Assembly: GCA_963921195.1 (NCBI GenBank)
Contig: OY992538.1
Location: forward strand, 60,874,852 to 60,938,851
Reading direction: 5' to 3'
DNA: 64,000 nt
DNA from: Pegoplata infirma
Taxonomy: Eukaryota; Arthropoda; Insecta; Diptera; Anthomyiidae
This document shows positions 1 to 11,084 of the stretch, piece after piece. Under the pieces are notes generated by a model. The model saw only the letters and a program-made list of their open reading frames with translations. It searched no databases and was not told the origin of the DNA. The first letter of the stretch is position 1. The number at the start of each line of letters is the position of its first letter. The position numbers and the translations under genes were made by a program.

Positions 1-99
1 ATTTCCCAACTTTTAGTTAAATTTAACTAAATTGTGGGAAAATTTAAAAACTATTTTAAAGAAAATTGTTCCAAAATTAAAGTTAAGTCTTTTTTAAGT

Positions 100-435
100 G
101 TAAGGAAAACGCCTCAGATTCCTTAGTATTTTCCCCATTAAAAAAGTTTTGGATTCCTAGAAAGTTTTCCTATATCAAAAGTTTCAGATTCTAAGAAACT
201 CTTAGGCATTTTCAAATAAAAAAAAAAGTTTCAAATTCTGAAACATTTTTACTATAGGAAAAGTCTCAGATTTTGAGATATTTTTTCTATACAAAAAGTC
301 TTAGATTATTAGTAATTTTTCCTAAAGAAAAAGAAATGTATCAGACTCTGATAATTTTTTTTTCTATCGAAAAATATTCAATCAGAAAGAAATTTTGTCA
401 AATTACTTGGAAAAGTCTCGTAATCCTATTTTACC
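100..435. repeat. Degenerate 35-bp GTCTCAGA satellite units
   Basis: About nine imperfect units of the pattern 'aaaagtttcagattctgagacatttttctatag', spaced roughly 35 bp. They belong to the family that forms clean arrays at 36967-38010, 56290-57640 and 60205-60960. Divergence is high, so this looks like an old array edge. No coding signal is present. Confidence 0.6.
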
Positions 436-469
436 AATATTTGACAGTTTTCCTTGTTTTTTAACAAAT

Positions 470-731
470 AAATTTGGATCGAAATTTATTTTGTAATTTT
501 AGAAATTTCCAAGATAATTTTACAAAAAAAATCTAGTAAATTCACAAGAATTCCTTGTAATTTTAATTGCGCCAAAAAAACTGTAAATTTACAATTTTAT
601 TTGTAAAAAGCTTGTAAAATTACAAAATTATTGGTAATTTAAAATTACTAGGAATTTTTGTCATATAGGAGGTAGCAAAAAAAATTTAGAAGTTTTTCTT
701 GTAATTTTACAAGGGTTTTTTTTTTTGAGTG
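470..731. mobile_element. Right end of a CACTC-type element (CTTGTAAAATTACAAG family)
   Basis: The segment ends at 731 with a T-run and GAGTG, followed by TA. The inner sequence repeats the self-complementary block CTTGTAAAATTACAAG and the phrase 'aggaggtagcaaaaaa'. Both recur at 15630-15810. The left end is not identified in this window. The terminus resembles the better-defined CACTC-ended elements at 14432-15415 and 20273-20954. Confidence 0.5.
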
Positions 732-864
732 TAGTAAGAGAATATTATTTTTTTCCTTATAAAAATTCTAAGATTCCAAGACTTTTTGCCTATAAAAAAT
801 GTCTGCATAGTTTGTACTCTTGCTCAAACCATTGAATCATGATAATGTTTTTCTAATAACGCAT

Positions 865-985
865 TTTTTTGTCATTCCATGAAAAACGCATTGAAATATC
901 GGTCGAGGACCCTATTATATTCATATATTGTTGATCCGCAAAGGTTTCTAAGACATTCTAGTGAAATCCATCAATCTGTTTTTGT
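865..985 (+). repeat. Fragment of the fly D-repeat
   Basis: The stretch 'gtcattccatgaaaaacgca', then 'gaaatatcggtcgaggaccc' and 'taagacattctag', matches the 5' part of the fuller copies at 4078-4676 and 8560-9410. It runs directly into the minisatellite at 960. Confidence 0.55.
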
Positions 986-1965
986 CAATAAAAAAAGTTT
1001 TTGATGAAAAAAAAATTATGAAAAAAATATTGATAAAAAAAAATTTATGAAAAAAAAAAATATTGATGAAAAAAAAAATTTATGAAAAAAAAAATATTAA
1101 TAAAAAAACCTGATAAAAAAAATTTTTGATGAAAAAGAAAATATTAATGAAAAAAAAATTTTTTTGATAAACAAAAAATATTGATGTAAAAAAAATATTG
1201 ATGAAAAAAATATTAATGTTTGTTTTTGTCGATAAAAAAAGTTTTTGATGAAAAAAAAATTATGGAAAAAAATAGTGATGAAAAAAAAATTATGACAAAA
1301 AAAAAAAATAATATTGATGAAAAAAAATATCGATGAAAAAAAATATTAATAAAAAAAAAAAAATATATTGATAAAAAAAAATTTTGATAAAAAAAATTTA
1401 GATGAAAAAGACAATATTGATGAAAAAAATATATTGATGAAAAAAATATTAATGAAAAAAAATAAATAAATATTGATTAAAACAAAATATTGATGAAAAA
1501 AAAATATTGATGAAAAAAAATATTGATGAAAGAAAAATATTGATAAAAAATATTGATGAAAAAATATTGATGAAAAAAAAAAATATTGATGAAAAAAATA
1601 TTGATGAAAAATAATTATGTTACGTTTTATTCACCAGCTTTGATGAAATTAATGAAGAAAGTATTGAAAAAAAAAATATTGATGAAAAAAAAAAATATTG
1701 ATGAAAAACAAATAGTGATGTAGAAAACAAAAAAATATTGATGAAAAAAAAATATTGATGAAAAATAGTTATGTTACGTTTTATTCACCATCTTTGATGA
1801 AATTAATGAAGAAAGTATTGAAAAAAAAATATTGATAAAAAAAAAATATTGAGGAAAAAAATATTGATGAAAAAAAAAAATGTTGATCAAAAACAAATAG
1901 TGATGTAGAAAACAAATATTAATAAAAAAATAACATATTGATGAAAAAAAATATATTGATAAGCT
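960..1965. repeat. ATATTGATGAAAAAA minisatellite
   Basis: About 60 tandem copies of a 14-18 bp A-rich unit (ATATTGATGAAAAAAA and variants), with A-run lengths that vary from copy to copy. Superimposed is a longer duplication: a block with 'tacgttttattcacca' and 'gaaattaatgaagaaagtattg' begins at 1621 and again at 1775 (154 bp apart), and 'caaatagtgatgtagaaaac' occurs at 1709 and 1894. The open frame on the minus strand at 1774-2016 (FFHQYFF-like) is a product of the repeat, not a gene. Confidence 0.9.
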
Positions 1966-2044
1966 GTTGAATATTTTTTTATTCGCCACGATGTGAATTG
2001 TTATCCAAGTTACCAACCCAACTTACAAAAATTTTTGGTTTTAA

Positions 2045-2945
2045 GAAAATGAAGAAAATGTGTTTTTCAAATGGATTTATTTTCGGATTAATCTGATTTA
2101 CTTTAAAATAAATATTTTAACATGCCAAAACAAATTTGGAATATTTTTTTTTCCGTAATCTACGATAAATTAGCAATTATAATCTGAAAAAATAATAAAA
2201 AAATTTGGAAAATTGAAAAAGTTATAAATAAATCAAAATTTATCCAATTAAATTTTAGGATTTAATAAGTCCACTTTGGATTAATTTTGATTTATGTATA
2301 ACTTTTCTCATTTTCCAAATTTTTTTCTAATTTTTTTGGATTATACCCAGCAAAAACATGGTAATGAGTTGTGAAAAGTAATCATTACCAAGTACATTAT
2401 TTTTAATGAGTACCCATTACCATTAACATTATTTTAAGCCCAAAAGTAACTACTTCTCAGTAATATGTTATAAAAGCACCTCTAAGTAATAATATCTTCT
2501 TGCACTTGCAGTTTTTAATCTTTACAATTCAATTAACTTAAAAAGTACTTAAAAACTTAATAAAAATTACGCAATTTTTAATAAAAACAAGTTACATTTC
2601 AAAAGTTTTAATTTACTAATTATTTTACTTCTTATTGGTAATGGGTTTTTACTCCTTATTAGTAATCCGAGTCAGTAACTACTTATTTATCTCCATACTC
2701 TTCACTACTTATTTTTGTCTCACGCCCTTGTTAAAATAATTAGTGTTTCATTCAATAAGTAACTACTTATTAACATCTGTTTCGGATTACAAAACCCATT
2801 ACTAGTAATGCCAATTTTTGCTGGGTAATAGCTAATTTATCGTAGAATACGGAAAAAAAATCCAAATTTGTTTTGGTATGTTAAAATATTTTTTTAAACA
2901 AAATAAGATTCATCAGAAAATAAATCTACTTTTTGAAAAACACAG
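2045..2945. mobile_element. Foldback element, split by a MITE
   Basis: The left arm (2045-2255) is the imperfect reverse complement of the right arm (2268-2345 plus 2826-2945). Shared landmarks are 'aacatgccaaaacaaatttgg' minus its last base, 'tacgataaattag' and 'aatttggaaaa'. The hairpin centre is near 2260. The right arm is interrupted by the element at 2346-2825, and removing it restores a continuous arm. The outer boundaries are approximate and no target-site duplication was resolved. Confidence 0.75.
2346..2825. mobile_element. MITE with CCCAGCAAAAA termini, TA target duplication
   Basis: The termini are CCCAGCAAAAACATGG on the left and, as reverse complement, CCCAGCAAAAATTGG on the right. 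TA flanks both sides (2344-2345 and 2826-2827). The empty site can be read from the opposite arm of the host foldback, and it supports a 2-bp TA duplication. The interior is rich in GTAATGGGT and AGTAACTACTTAT repeats. There is no coding capacity. A 1.6-kb element with similar ends lies at 54264-55843. Confidence 0.8.
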
Positions 2946-3540
2946 CAAGTAATTCTTATTTTATTTCTTGTTAATCTTTATCTTATATAGTCAAACTGAG
3001 GTGGCGTCCTACAACTTTTTTAAAATTAGACACCAGTCTTAAAAACATTATCATGATAAAAATATTTAGATTCTTTGAAACTTATCCCAAAAGCAAATTC
3101 TCAGATTATTGACTTTTCTATTTTCTGTCTTTCTAAACTTGTTAAACAACTTTTTTTTCTCGAGTGTATAAAATGATAATATTATTAAAGACTCGAGGGG
3201 GAACAAACGTACAAAATGTTGGGGAAAAAATGAAAAAGACACAAAATAAAATGTCTAAATGCCTCATAAAACAATACAACAAATAATAGGCTATTCAAAG
3301 CTATAACCTCTTCAGGCCTGAGTTCTTTAAGTTTGAAAAAAAAAAACAAAATGATGAAAAAAAATTAAGGATATAACAAGTAAAAAACTGACTGAGTGTA
3401 TTTATATTGTACAATGTACTACTATTATACTATATGATGATGACGATGATGAATAACAACTATAACTCGGTTAACAGGAGTTCAGATAAAATGGTTAAAC
3501 CGAAAATAAATTGAAAAATATTCTAAAGTAAATGTCTCAA
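2946..3540. other. No gene seen
   Basis: AT-rich sequence with a few degenerate GTCTCAGA-like units (about 3060-3140) and a short GAT-rich microsatellite near 3434-3455. I see no open frame, RNA gene or clear transposon end. Confidence 0.5.
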
Positions 3541-3544
3541 TTTA

Positions 3545-3860
3545 ATCGACGGGTTGACCTCACCCACTCAAAATTTCATGATGACCGAACCCTAATACTT
3601 TTCAACCCCAACATTTTATCATAGAACATACTTACCCCTTATCTAGGAGAAAACCCGGGGCAGTTTTGGGTCTTTTTGTGGATTTTTACCCCTTTACCCC
3701 CAACTTTGATCCCGATAAGACAAAATGGGCAAAACCTTAACCCCCAGCGGCACTGGTTAATATTGTCCGGTTTGGCTAAAAATTTACCCACACAATTTAT
3801 AGACCAAAACAAACCACAATTTGCCCAGACGATAGACAAAATTCGAAAAAGTCATTATTT
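3545..3860. repeat. Mixed dispersed repeats (CCATACAAA/CCCCGA block and TTTGGCTAAAAATTTA block)
   Basis: The first half (about 3545-3720) matches the foldback at 61290-62590: 'gaccgaaccctaatac', 'ccccaacattttatcatagaacatacttacccc', 'aactttgatcccgataag'. The second half (3740-3860) matches the GGGTGGCAC-ended family (TTGTCCGGTTTGGCTAAAAA, 'tagaccaaaacaaaccacaa', 'gcccagacgatagac'). The open frames on both strands here are products of repeats. Confidence 0.6.
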
Positions 3861-4077
3861 GTGCCATATTTTTAACAAATTATTTATCCTCGTTATTCAA
3901 GTCATATGTGTACAAGTATGTTTGTGGATTTTTTTTATGAATATGTTTGTATGCATGTGTTTGTTATTTAGTAAAACAACAAAAATAAAGCCACCTGCCA
4001 AGACTTGTAGACAATGATAAGAAATATACACTAATGGCTATTGAGGAATGGGTGATGAATATGGGTGTTGTATATAT

Positions 4078-4676
4078 TTTTTTATGCCCTCCACTGTGTG
4101 GTAGCGGGTATATATATGTAAGTTTGTGATTTGTTTTGTAACTCATCGAAATATCGGTCTGGGACCTAATAACGTATATAAGACATTCTAGCGGTGTCCG
4201 TATGTCTGTTAAAATGGCGATCACAACGAAAATATTATGCAAATATGATTGCTACATTTAAAATTTACTTGTTGTTGATTCGAGAAGTTTGGTATTGCAT
4301 TTAAGCAATATCGATTAAGTAGTTCAAAAGTAATGAACGAAAATGTAAGGACATCTCAAAATGTTGGTATATTCTACATAACCTAAAAATAAAAAGTGCT
4401 TTAATTCGGCTTCTGCTTGACATATGTGAAGAGAATATGCCGAAAAGAATTTAAGCAAGTACAGATATATTTTTTACAGCGAATGTTCTTTTGCACATTT
4501 TTTTTCACCAAAAAATTTTTTTCGCGGAAATTATTTTTCTCAAAATTAATTCACTTTCTTACAATGTTTTTTTTATTTTTCAAATAAAATTTTTTCCAAT
4601 ATTCTTTTTTAAATTGTGTAGGGTATCCGTATATTCGACAAGACTGAATTTAGTTTTTTTACTTGTTTTTTATATA
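4078..4676 (+). repeat. Fly D-repeat, copy 1
   Basis: The left end is ATGCCCTCCACTGTGTGG, followed by 'gggtatatatatg'. Next come 'cgaaatatcggtctgggacc', 'agacattctagcggtgtccg' and 'tatgtctgtt'. The right end is 'agggtatccgtatattcgac' followed by ACTTGTTTT. This is the conserved layout of the longer copy at 8560-9410. I recall this repeat as common in fly genomes, but I cannot assign it to a superfamily with certainty. Confidence 0.65.
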
Positions 4677-5085
4677 TTTGGCTGATGAACTGGGAGTGAG
4701 TTTAAGTATGTAAAAGGAAGAAAAAAAAACTGAACTCATACTTAAAAAATAAAAAATACATACAAAAATGACAATGATGTAATTTTGTTTTACGTTTAGA
4801 TGTTGTATTTCTGTTAACAGTGAAAGTTCTACGATCAAGACATCTGATTTTTTTTTTTTTGCGAATTTCTAATATATTGGTGTTTTAGCCAAAGCACTTT
4901 TTTAAGAAAAAATAATTTTATATTCATTTGATATTTCATGTAAAACGCATTAAAATATCGTTTCTACCGATAACTACACTCAAAAGAAAAAGTTTGTAAA
5001 ATTACAAGTAAAAGGTCTTGTAATTCTATTTTACTAATATTTTTGTCTTTTTACAAAAATTGTTGTATCTATATCTATATCTATA
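4677..5085. other. AT-rich spacer ending in a TATATC microsatellite
   Basis: No gene seen. A D-repeat-like fragment lies at about 4930-4970. A CACTCAAAAGAAAAAG end with CTTGTAATT-type repeats begins at 4977. A TATATC microsatellite (5066-5091) directly abuts the Helitron-like 5' end. Confidence 0.5.
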
Positions 5086-5689
5086 TCTATACTATTTTAT
5101 AAAACGCACTTTTCGCGAAAATTTTCTTCGTCACCGGTGTTTGAAGAAACTACTGAACCGATTTTGATCAGATAAAAACCATAATAAAGCTTTCATTCTA
5201 ACTTAGATTATAGGCTATAGAATGTTTTGATATCGGTTAAGGGGGACTTTCAAAAATGTGAAAATATGAAAAAAAAATCCGTTTTTCCGCTTTTAAAAAG
5301 ACACAATAACTCAGATTTTAATGTGAATAGCACCATTGGAAAGCTCCTTTTTTAACAAACAACTTAGCCTTTTCAGTTTTTTAAATAAGTCCATTATCAC
5401 ACCTTGGCCATTCAATTTTACCACTGTTCGGGGATCTGTACCTTATCTTTACTATATACTATAAAACTCACGGTTCGATATTTCGAATAAAAAAACACTA
5501 TGCAAAAGAATTCATTTACGTCTTAAACATTTTAAATAAACCGAATGTTAGGGACAACTTTTTGGAAGAAGATTTAGAATTAACAGTAAATTGATGTTTT
5601 GGCAGCCAAAAGTTTTGAGTAAAAAAGTTTTCAGGTTAAAACCAGTTATGTCGATCGAATTCAATTTTGACTACCGATTAGAGGTGTCA

Positions 5690-5815
5690 AACTATCGATA
5701 GTACTATTGATAATATCGATAGTATTGATAGTTTTGTGACTATAGATTGTGGTTTTTTGTATTCATTTAACATTGAAAAACAATCGATAGTTTTTAGCCA
5801 CTATCGATAGTAAAT
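5690..5815. repeat. ACTATCGATAGT palindrome cluster
   Basis: Three near-perfect ACTATCGATAGT palindromes plus TATTGATAATATCGATAG variants lie within about 125 bp. The core is the same ATCGAT seen in the 47-bp satellite at 16990-22495, but the spacing is irregular. They could bind CGATA-recognising proteins; that is inference. Confidence 0.6.
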
Positions 5816-6094
5816 GATCAACCACTGATTTTATGCGTAGTACGAATTTATTTAATTTTTGTTAATTTTGTTATTTATTAAATAAGGAATTAAAGTTATG
5901 TTAGGTTTTGTGTTACCATTTCGTATTTAATTCACATAAATATGTTCTCACTATGTATTAAACTTTGTAACTATCACGATAGTATCTTCAAAAAAAATAA
6001 ACTATAGATAGTTTTTGTGTTAAAATTTTTCCCAAAAAAATTTTTTTTTTCATACAAACAAAACAAAATTTTTTTTTCAATTTTTTATTTTGTT

Positions 6095-7140
6095 TTTAAT
6101 TATTATTTTACTTGATTAGCTTATTAATGACTAAAAATTTCACTTTGGTGAGATAAACGCTTCAAAACAGACTTCGAAAAACAAAAATTTAGGGCCGTTG
6201 CAGTCACACTCCAAAAAAATTTTTGAAAAAAATTTTATTTAGTTTTGAGTCAAAACTTTTGACTCGAAAGAATTTTTTTCTGAGATGTTGCAGTCACACT
6301 CCAAAAAATTTTTTGATCAAAATTTTATTTAGTTTTGAGTCAAAACTTTTGACTCGAAAGAATTTTTTGCTGAGATGTTGCTTTTAATGATACATATCAA
6401 CAAAAAAAATCTTATTTCTACCTGCAACATCTTTATCACGTACTAAAATGTAGCAAAAAATTCAGTTTTTACCTATCTCACATTTTATGTATTATCACAA
6501 AAAATTGCTTTTGCCGAATTTCGTCAAATGCTGGGCAAATAATGGTTGGTTTTTGTCTAAGAACTCTATATTTAAGTTTTTAGCCAAATCGGACAATTTT
6601 AACCTGAGCCGCTAAAGTGTTAAAGTTTGGCCCTAAAATATTTTCTTTTGATTTGCACAAAAAATTTAAACCACCCAGGGGCACGGGCTAATATTGTCCG
6701 ATTTGGCTAAAAATTTAAACATATTGCTTTTACACCACAACGAACGATAAATTTTGACAATACATAAAATTTGAAAAAAAAGTGTAAAAACGTGTTTTTT
6801 TTTTGATTTTTTTGATACATTTAAGAACACGACAAAGATGTCACAGATAGGAATAATTTTTTTGTGTGGATACATCTCTGCTAAATTTTTTTCAAGTCAA
6901 AATTAAAAAAAAAATTCTTAGAGTATTTTTTTTTCGAAGCCAATTTTGAAGCGGAAGCGGGGTTATCTACCAAAATGAAATTTTTAGTCATTATTAAGCT
7001 AATCAAGTAAAGTAATAATTAAAAAAATAATTTAAGGCACAGGTTAATTTTGTCCGATTTGGCTAAAATTTAAACATGAGATTTTTAGACAAAAAAGAAC
7101 CATAATTTGCCCGGCGATCGACGAAATTTAAAAAACCGAC
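6095..7140. repeat. Inverted pair of TTTGGCTAAAAATTTA-family repeats
   Basis: Sequence at 6095-6155 ('ttacttgattagcttatta', 'gactaaaaatttca') reappears inverted at 6961-7030. Inner blocks also pair: 'aaatttttagccaaatcgga' at about 6571-6595 matches the inverse of 6695-6720. A further fragment in the opposite orientation lies at 7033-7130. The same blocks occur at 3740-3860, 26340-26640 and 28161-32305. The open frame at 6666-6875 on the minus strand is repeat-derived. Confidence 0.65.
6197..6376. repeat. Tandem duplication, 90-bp unit, two copies
   Basis: The unit starts GTTGCAGTCACACTCC at 6197 and again at 6287, and the following block starts GTTGCTTTT at 6377. Each unit contains 'gttttgagtcaaaacttttg', which is self-complementary around gagtcaaaactttt. 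Identity between the copies is very high, so the duplication looks recent. Confidence 0.85.
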
Positions 7141-7852
7141 ATTTTTTTTTTTCAAAAACCGAGCTACAGTTTGATATTATCGAATTTGTGTTTTGTTTCC
7201 AATTTGTGTTTTGTACCATATGGTACTTTATTGCATTCGGACAACTAAATATCATGGGGGTTTTAATTAAAAGGCATTAACATCAAAATAATTCAGATAT
7301 GAATTCATAACAATATTTAGTTTTCTTTTTACTTTTCCCCTTCCTAATAACTTAAAAGTCTGATGGGAGAATGTTCCATATACGTAGGGTTGAAAAAAGT
7401 TGATAAAAGAAAAACACTGGGGTCAACTTGACAAATGTCAGTTTAACACATTCCGTATTAAAATTTTCTTTGATAACAATAATTGAAATATTTTAAGGAT
7501 TTGCAACTTTCCCTGTGGAAAAATTATGAGACTTTTTTACTACTAACTGTATTTTTACTTCTTATGTTCAAAATAATAAAAACATTTTCTATTTTGAAAA
7601 ATATTAACCGTGGAAATAAATTTTTATTTAAATAAAATATCCAATCCAAATCAAAATACTTTGATTGCTTTACAAAGATTAATAAAATGTTTAACATTAG
7701 ATTTTGGGGCAAATAACTTTCTTCAATGTTTTAATTTTGTTCAATAAAAATAGATTTTTTTAATTTTTTTTTTTTTAGTTTTCTTTTTATAAAAAAATGT
7801 TGTTCTTAGAAAAAAAAATGTATTCCTCGGGCAACGCCGGGTATTCTGCTAG

Positions 7853-8559
7853 TATTTAATAAAACGAAAACTAAAGTTTTTTGTATTTTTTTTTTAATTT
7901 TGCTTTGTAATTTTACTATTATATGTTGGTAAATTTATTTTACAAGTAAATTTACAAAAAAGTGAATTATTTTACAAATTAAAAAAATATAACAAGGTGT
8001 TTAGTTTTTAAACACAAGAAAACTGTAGTTGCACAACAAAATTTTACTAGATGTTATTTAGTCTTGAAACCTAAAAAACAAACATTTTTTTAAGATCATT
8101 TACAAGGTTTTCAGTTTTTTAACACAAAAAAATTTAATTAAAAAAAAAATATGTATTGAAAAGTACAAAATTCCAATTTTACAAATCTTATTTTATTACT
8201 AGAATTAATGTTGTTTTACAAAAAAAAATTAATTACTCAACAATAGGACATGCAAAAATTTTTTAAGTTAAATTTTTTTTTTGCGTTTTGGAGTAAAAAA
8301 TTTAGTTAAAAATCAATTTTTAATAAATAGAAAATTTCATGAAAAAAAATTTTGGAATTTTTTTAAGTTTCGGACACAAACATTTTTCAACTAATTGTAA
8401 GCTTTAGCAAAAAAATTTAATTTTTACACCATTTTTTGGTAATTTGCGTTAAGTAAAATACTACAATTTTTATGTGTTTCTACTATATAATTGTTCTAGT
8501 TTTTTTTGTATTTTTACCATTTTTTTTTGGTAATTTTATCATATTTTTATGTTATTTTT
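7853..8559. other. AT-rich host sequence of the Helitron; no gene
   Basis: The sequence continues the 4977-5085 pattern (TTTTGTAATTTTACT, 'tttacaagtaaatttac'), as expected if the Helitron split one older repeat. I see no coding or RNA features. Confidence 0.45.
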
Positions 8560-9410
8560 TATACCCTCCACTCTAGTGATAGAGGGTATATATAAGTTTG
8601 TCATTCCGTGTGTAACACCTCGAAGTATTGATCTAAGACCCCATAAAGTATATATATTCATGATCCTCGTTTGATTCTAAGACGATCTAGCGATGTCCGT
8701 CCGTCTGTCCGTCTGTCTGTTAAAAACACGCTAACTTTTGAAAGACTTTACGAAGGCTCCTAAAGTTTGGCACATATGTTGGGCATTTACCTGGTCAGGT
8801 TGGTATTGCAATCCAGCGAAATCGGTCTAGTGGTTCAAAAGTTATGAGATAAACAGTGAATTTCGGCAAGGGTATTTCACGAATTAACGAGATAAAAAAC
8901 ACGATAACTTTCTAAAGGCGATAACTTTCTGAGGATGCTGAAGCTTGGCATATATATTTGTCGTTTCTTTTGGCTGTTTCGTATTGAGTTTCATTCAAAT
9001 CGGTCCAGTGGTTCAAAAGTTATTAGCAAAACAGTAAATTTCAGATTCGCCTCACCTTAAATTCAAGTGTTGAAAACCCGTTAAACATGTTTTAAAAATA
9101 TTGGTAAGTTACAAAAATATTTTACAACGCATTTTTCTCACTCAAAAATATTTTTACACTTAAAGAAAAAAAAAATACACTGGAAAAAAATTGTACACTC
9201 AAAAAAAATTTTACACTCAAAAAAAATTTAGTAAACTATTTTTTTTTTTTTTTAAATTAGTTAAAAAAAAAGATTTTTTTACACAAAATAAAATATTTCT
9301 AATTAAAAATTTTAATTTTTTTACTATAGAAAATTTACTATAACTTAAAAAGGGCATTGTGGAGGGTATTCATAGATTCGGTCAAGTCGAATTTAACTTT
9401 TCTACTTGTT
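8560..9410 (+). repeat. Fly D-repeat, copy 2 (longest)
   Basis: The left end is TATACCCTCCACTCTAGTG, with a small inverted match to the following 'agagggtatatataag'. Then come 'tcgaagtattgatctaagac', 'ataaagtatatatattc', 'gacgatctagcgatgtccg' and a tandem (CCGT)(CTGT) run at 8696-8720. Two similar segments follow: 'gttggtattgcaatccagcg' with 'gaaatcggtctagtggttca' and a second 'atcggtccagtggttc'. The right end is 'ggagggtattcatagattcg' and ACTTGTTTTT. CACTCAAAAAA termini near 9186-9225 mark a later insertion in the 3' half. Confidence 0.7.
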
Positions 9411-10183
9411 TTTTTTTTTTTTTAATTTGGCACCTAAAATGTCAATAAAAAGCTTCCAATTATGAAAAATTAATTTCTTATTTTAGCAGGTACTTAAACA
9501 TCCAATCTACAATATCCCATTTTTCCCGATTTTTTAAAAATACTTGTAAAAATAATTAAAAATTCAAAAAAAAATTTTTATTTTTTGACAAATTTTTCCT
9601 GAAAATATAAGAAATTTCTTGTGTAGCCTCCTTCGCAATTCTCATATGTTCTACTTAAGAAAAACGAAATGTCGAAAAAAAAATAAAAAAGTGCAGTCAG
9701 CGACGTATCCAGGAATTTGAAAAGGGGGGGGCCCAACACAAAAAAATTTTGTAATCATAATGTAATAATATTATTTTCTAAGACTACACCCCCCCTCCTC
9801 CCTGTCAACAAAAATTTCTAGAAATCAGAGAAGTTTTCTATACAAACAACTTAAAAAATTTTGGAATTTTCTTTAAAAAAAATTACTCAGAAATTGTGAA
9901 TTTTTCTAGAGACAGAATGTCTCAGACTCTATTTTTAAACATCAAAATTTGAAACATCTCAGAGTCAGAGAACATTTTTATAAAAAAAAATCTTAGAATT
10001 TGAGAATTTTTCAGTAGTAAAAAATGTTTAAGACTTTGAGATTTTTTTATAAACAAATGTATCGGAGTCTAAAAAAATATTCTGAAAATATTCTATACAA
10101 AAAATTTCTTAGATTCTGAGGAATTTGTCATATAAAAACCGTTCCTGGAAACAATATGTAACCTTAAAGTATAAAGGTTTCAA
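9411..10183. other. AT-rich sequence with old satellite units; no gene
   Basis: At 9695-9735 there is a G-rich patch, 'cgacgtatccaggaatttg' followed by a run of nine G, which may be a transposon edge. At 9890-10140 there are degenerate GTCTCAGA-type units. The phrase 'cctccttcgcaattctcata' near 9627 recurs near 11340. Nothing codes for protein. Confidence 0.45.
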
Positions 10184-10445
10184 ACATCGCGGTGCGCCAA
10201 CCAGAACTTGTATGTGTTTTTCAAAATTTTTTGGAGATGCTTACAAATCAGCTTTTTTTGACCTTTCGCGGTGCTTAAAAACAATATTTCTTTCATAAAT
10301 ATTTGAATAATATTGCAAATTTTCTAATTTTATTAATTCAAAATTTAAAAAAACAGCGCAAAAGTACCAAATTTAGCTGTTATTGAAGACTCGTCAAAAA
10401 ATTTTCAAATACACATACCAGTTCTGGTTGGCGCACCGACGATGT
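10184..10445. mobile_element. Short TIR element (MITE), GGTGCGCCAACCAGAACT ends
   Basis: The left end ACATCGCGGTGCGCCAACC and the right end, read as reverse complement ACATCGTCGGTGCGCCAACC, continue as matching arms through 'agaactkgtatgtgt' (k = T left, G right) for about 45 bp. The interior is AT-rich with 'gcaaattttctaattttatt'. No target duplication could be decided. Confidence 0.75.
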
Positions 10446-11084
10446 GTACTTGTGATACATTTTAAAATTAAATTATCTGAACCAGATAGATTCAGCCCTC
10501 CTGATTCCGAATTATTACCAAATATTTAAATCGTTTTACATTTTTCTGATTTGGATTTGAAACCGTGGTTTCAAATGGTTAGGCTACTGTTACGAATTCG
10601 TAAGTTAGCGTGTTCCATTTTCGAGACATTCACTTTCACGTAAGAGCCAATATAAAAGACCTGATTCCAAATCTGTCATTAAAATATTTACAGTACATTT
10701 CGTTATAGAGATATTTGGACTTGAAAATTAATTAAATCTTTAGCGCTTTTTACGGCTCTACTGTTACATACTATTGCCTTGGCGCCACATTTAAGGGCCG
10801 GATTTTTATAAAATGGAAATCTAGATTCCAAATACGTCATTAAATTTTTTAAGTTGCTTTTGTAAATTCGTTTATGAAAATTTATCTTTATTTATTTACA
10901 TAAAAAATACTCGAAGTTTTTTTATTTTTTGCCAGTTTAAATACACCGCTCTACAAATCTGAGGTTTGTCGCTGCGTTTTGGATGAAACCAAAAAAATTT
11001 AATAGAGTTTGGTGCCCCGATTCCAAAACGGTCACTCAAATTTTTCTATCTCGTCACAATTTTGAGAAAATCGCGGTTAAAGTG

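Larger units (their letters stand above)
5086..7852 (+). mobile_element. Helitron-like non-autonomous element
   Basis: The 5' end is TCTATACTATTTTATAAAAC. The 3' end is CTAG at 7849-7852, preceded 7 bp upstream by a short hairpin (7825-7841: CC-t-CGG, loop gcaacg, CCGGG). The flanking bases are A (5085) and T (7853), as expected for Helitron insertion between A and T. No Rep or helicase coding sequence is present. The interior is composite: ACTATCGATAGT palindromes, an inverted pair of TTTGGCTAAAAATTTA repeats and a 90-bp tandem duplication. Assignment rests on the termini only. Confidence 0.6.

Noticed and set aside
1774..2016. Minus-strand open frame of 80 codons, rich in F, H, Q and Y
   Set aside because: It is the translation of the ATATTGATGAAAAAA minisatellite and follows its unit length changes; no domain.
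3676..4242. Open frames on both strands (113 and 92 codons)
   Set aside because: They run across boundaries of dispersed repeats found elsewhere in the window in broken form; no recognisable protein.
9695..9735. Run of nine G with 'gacgtatccaggaatttg' as an end of a known element
   Set aside because: The phrase looks familiar from invertebrate transposons, but no second end or duplication could be found here.
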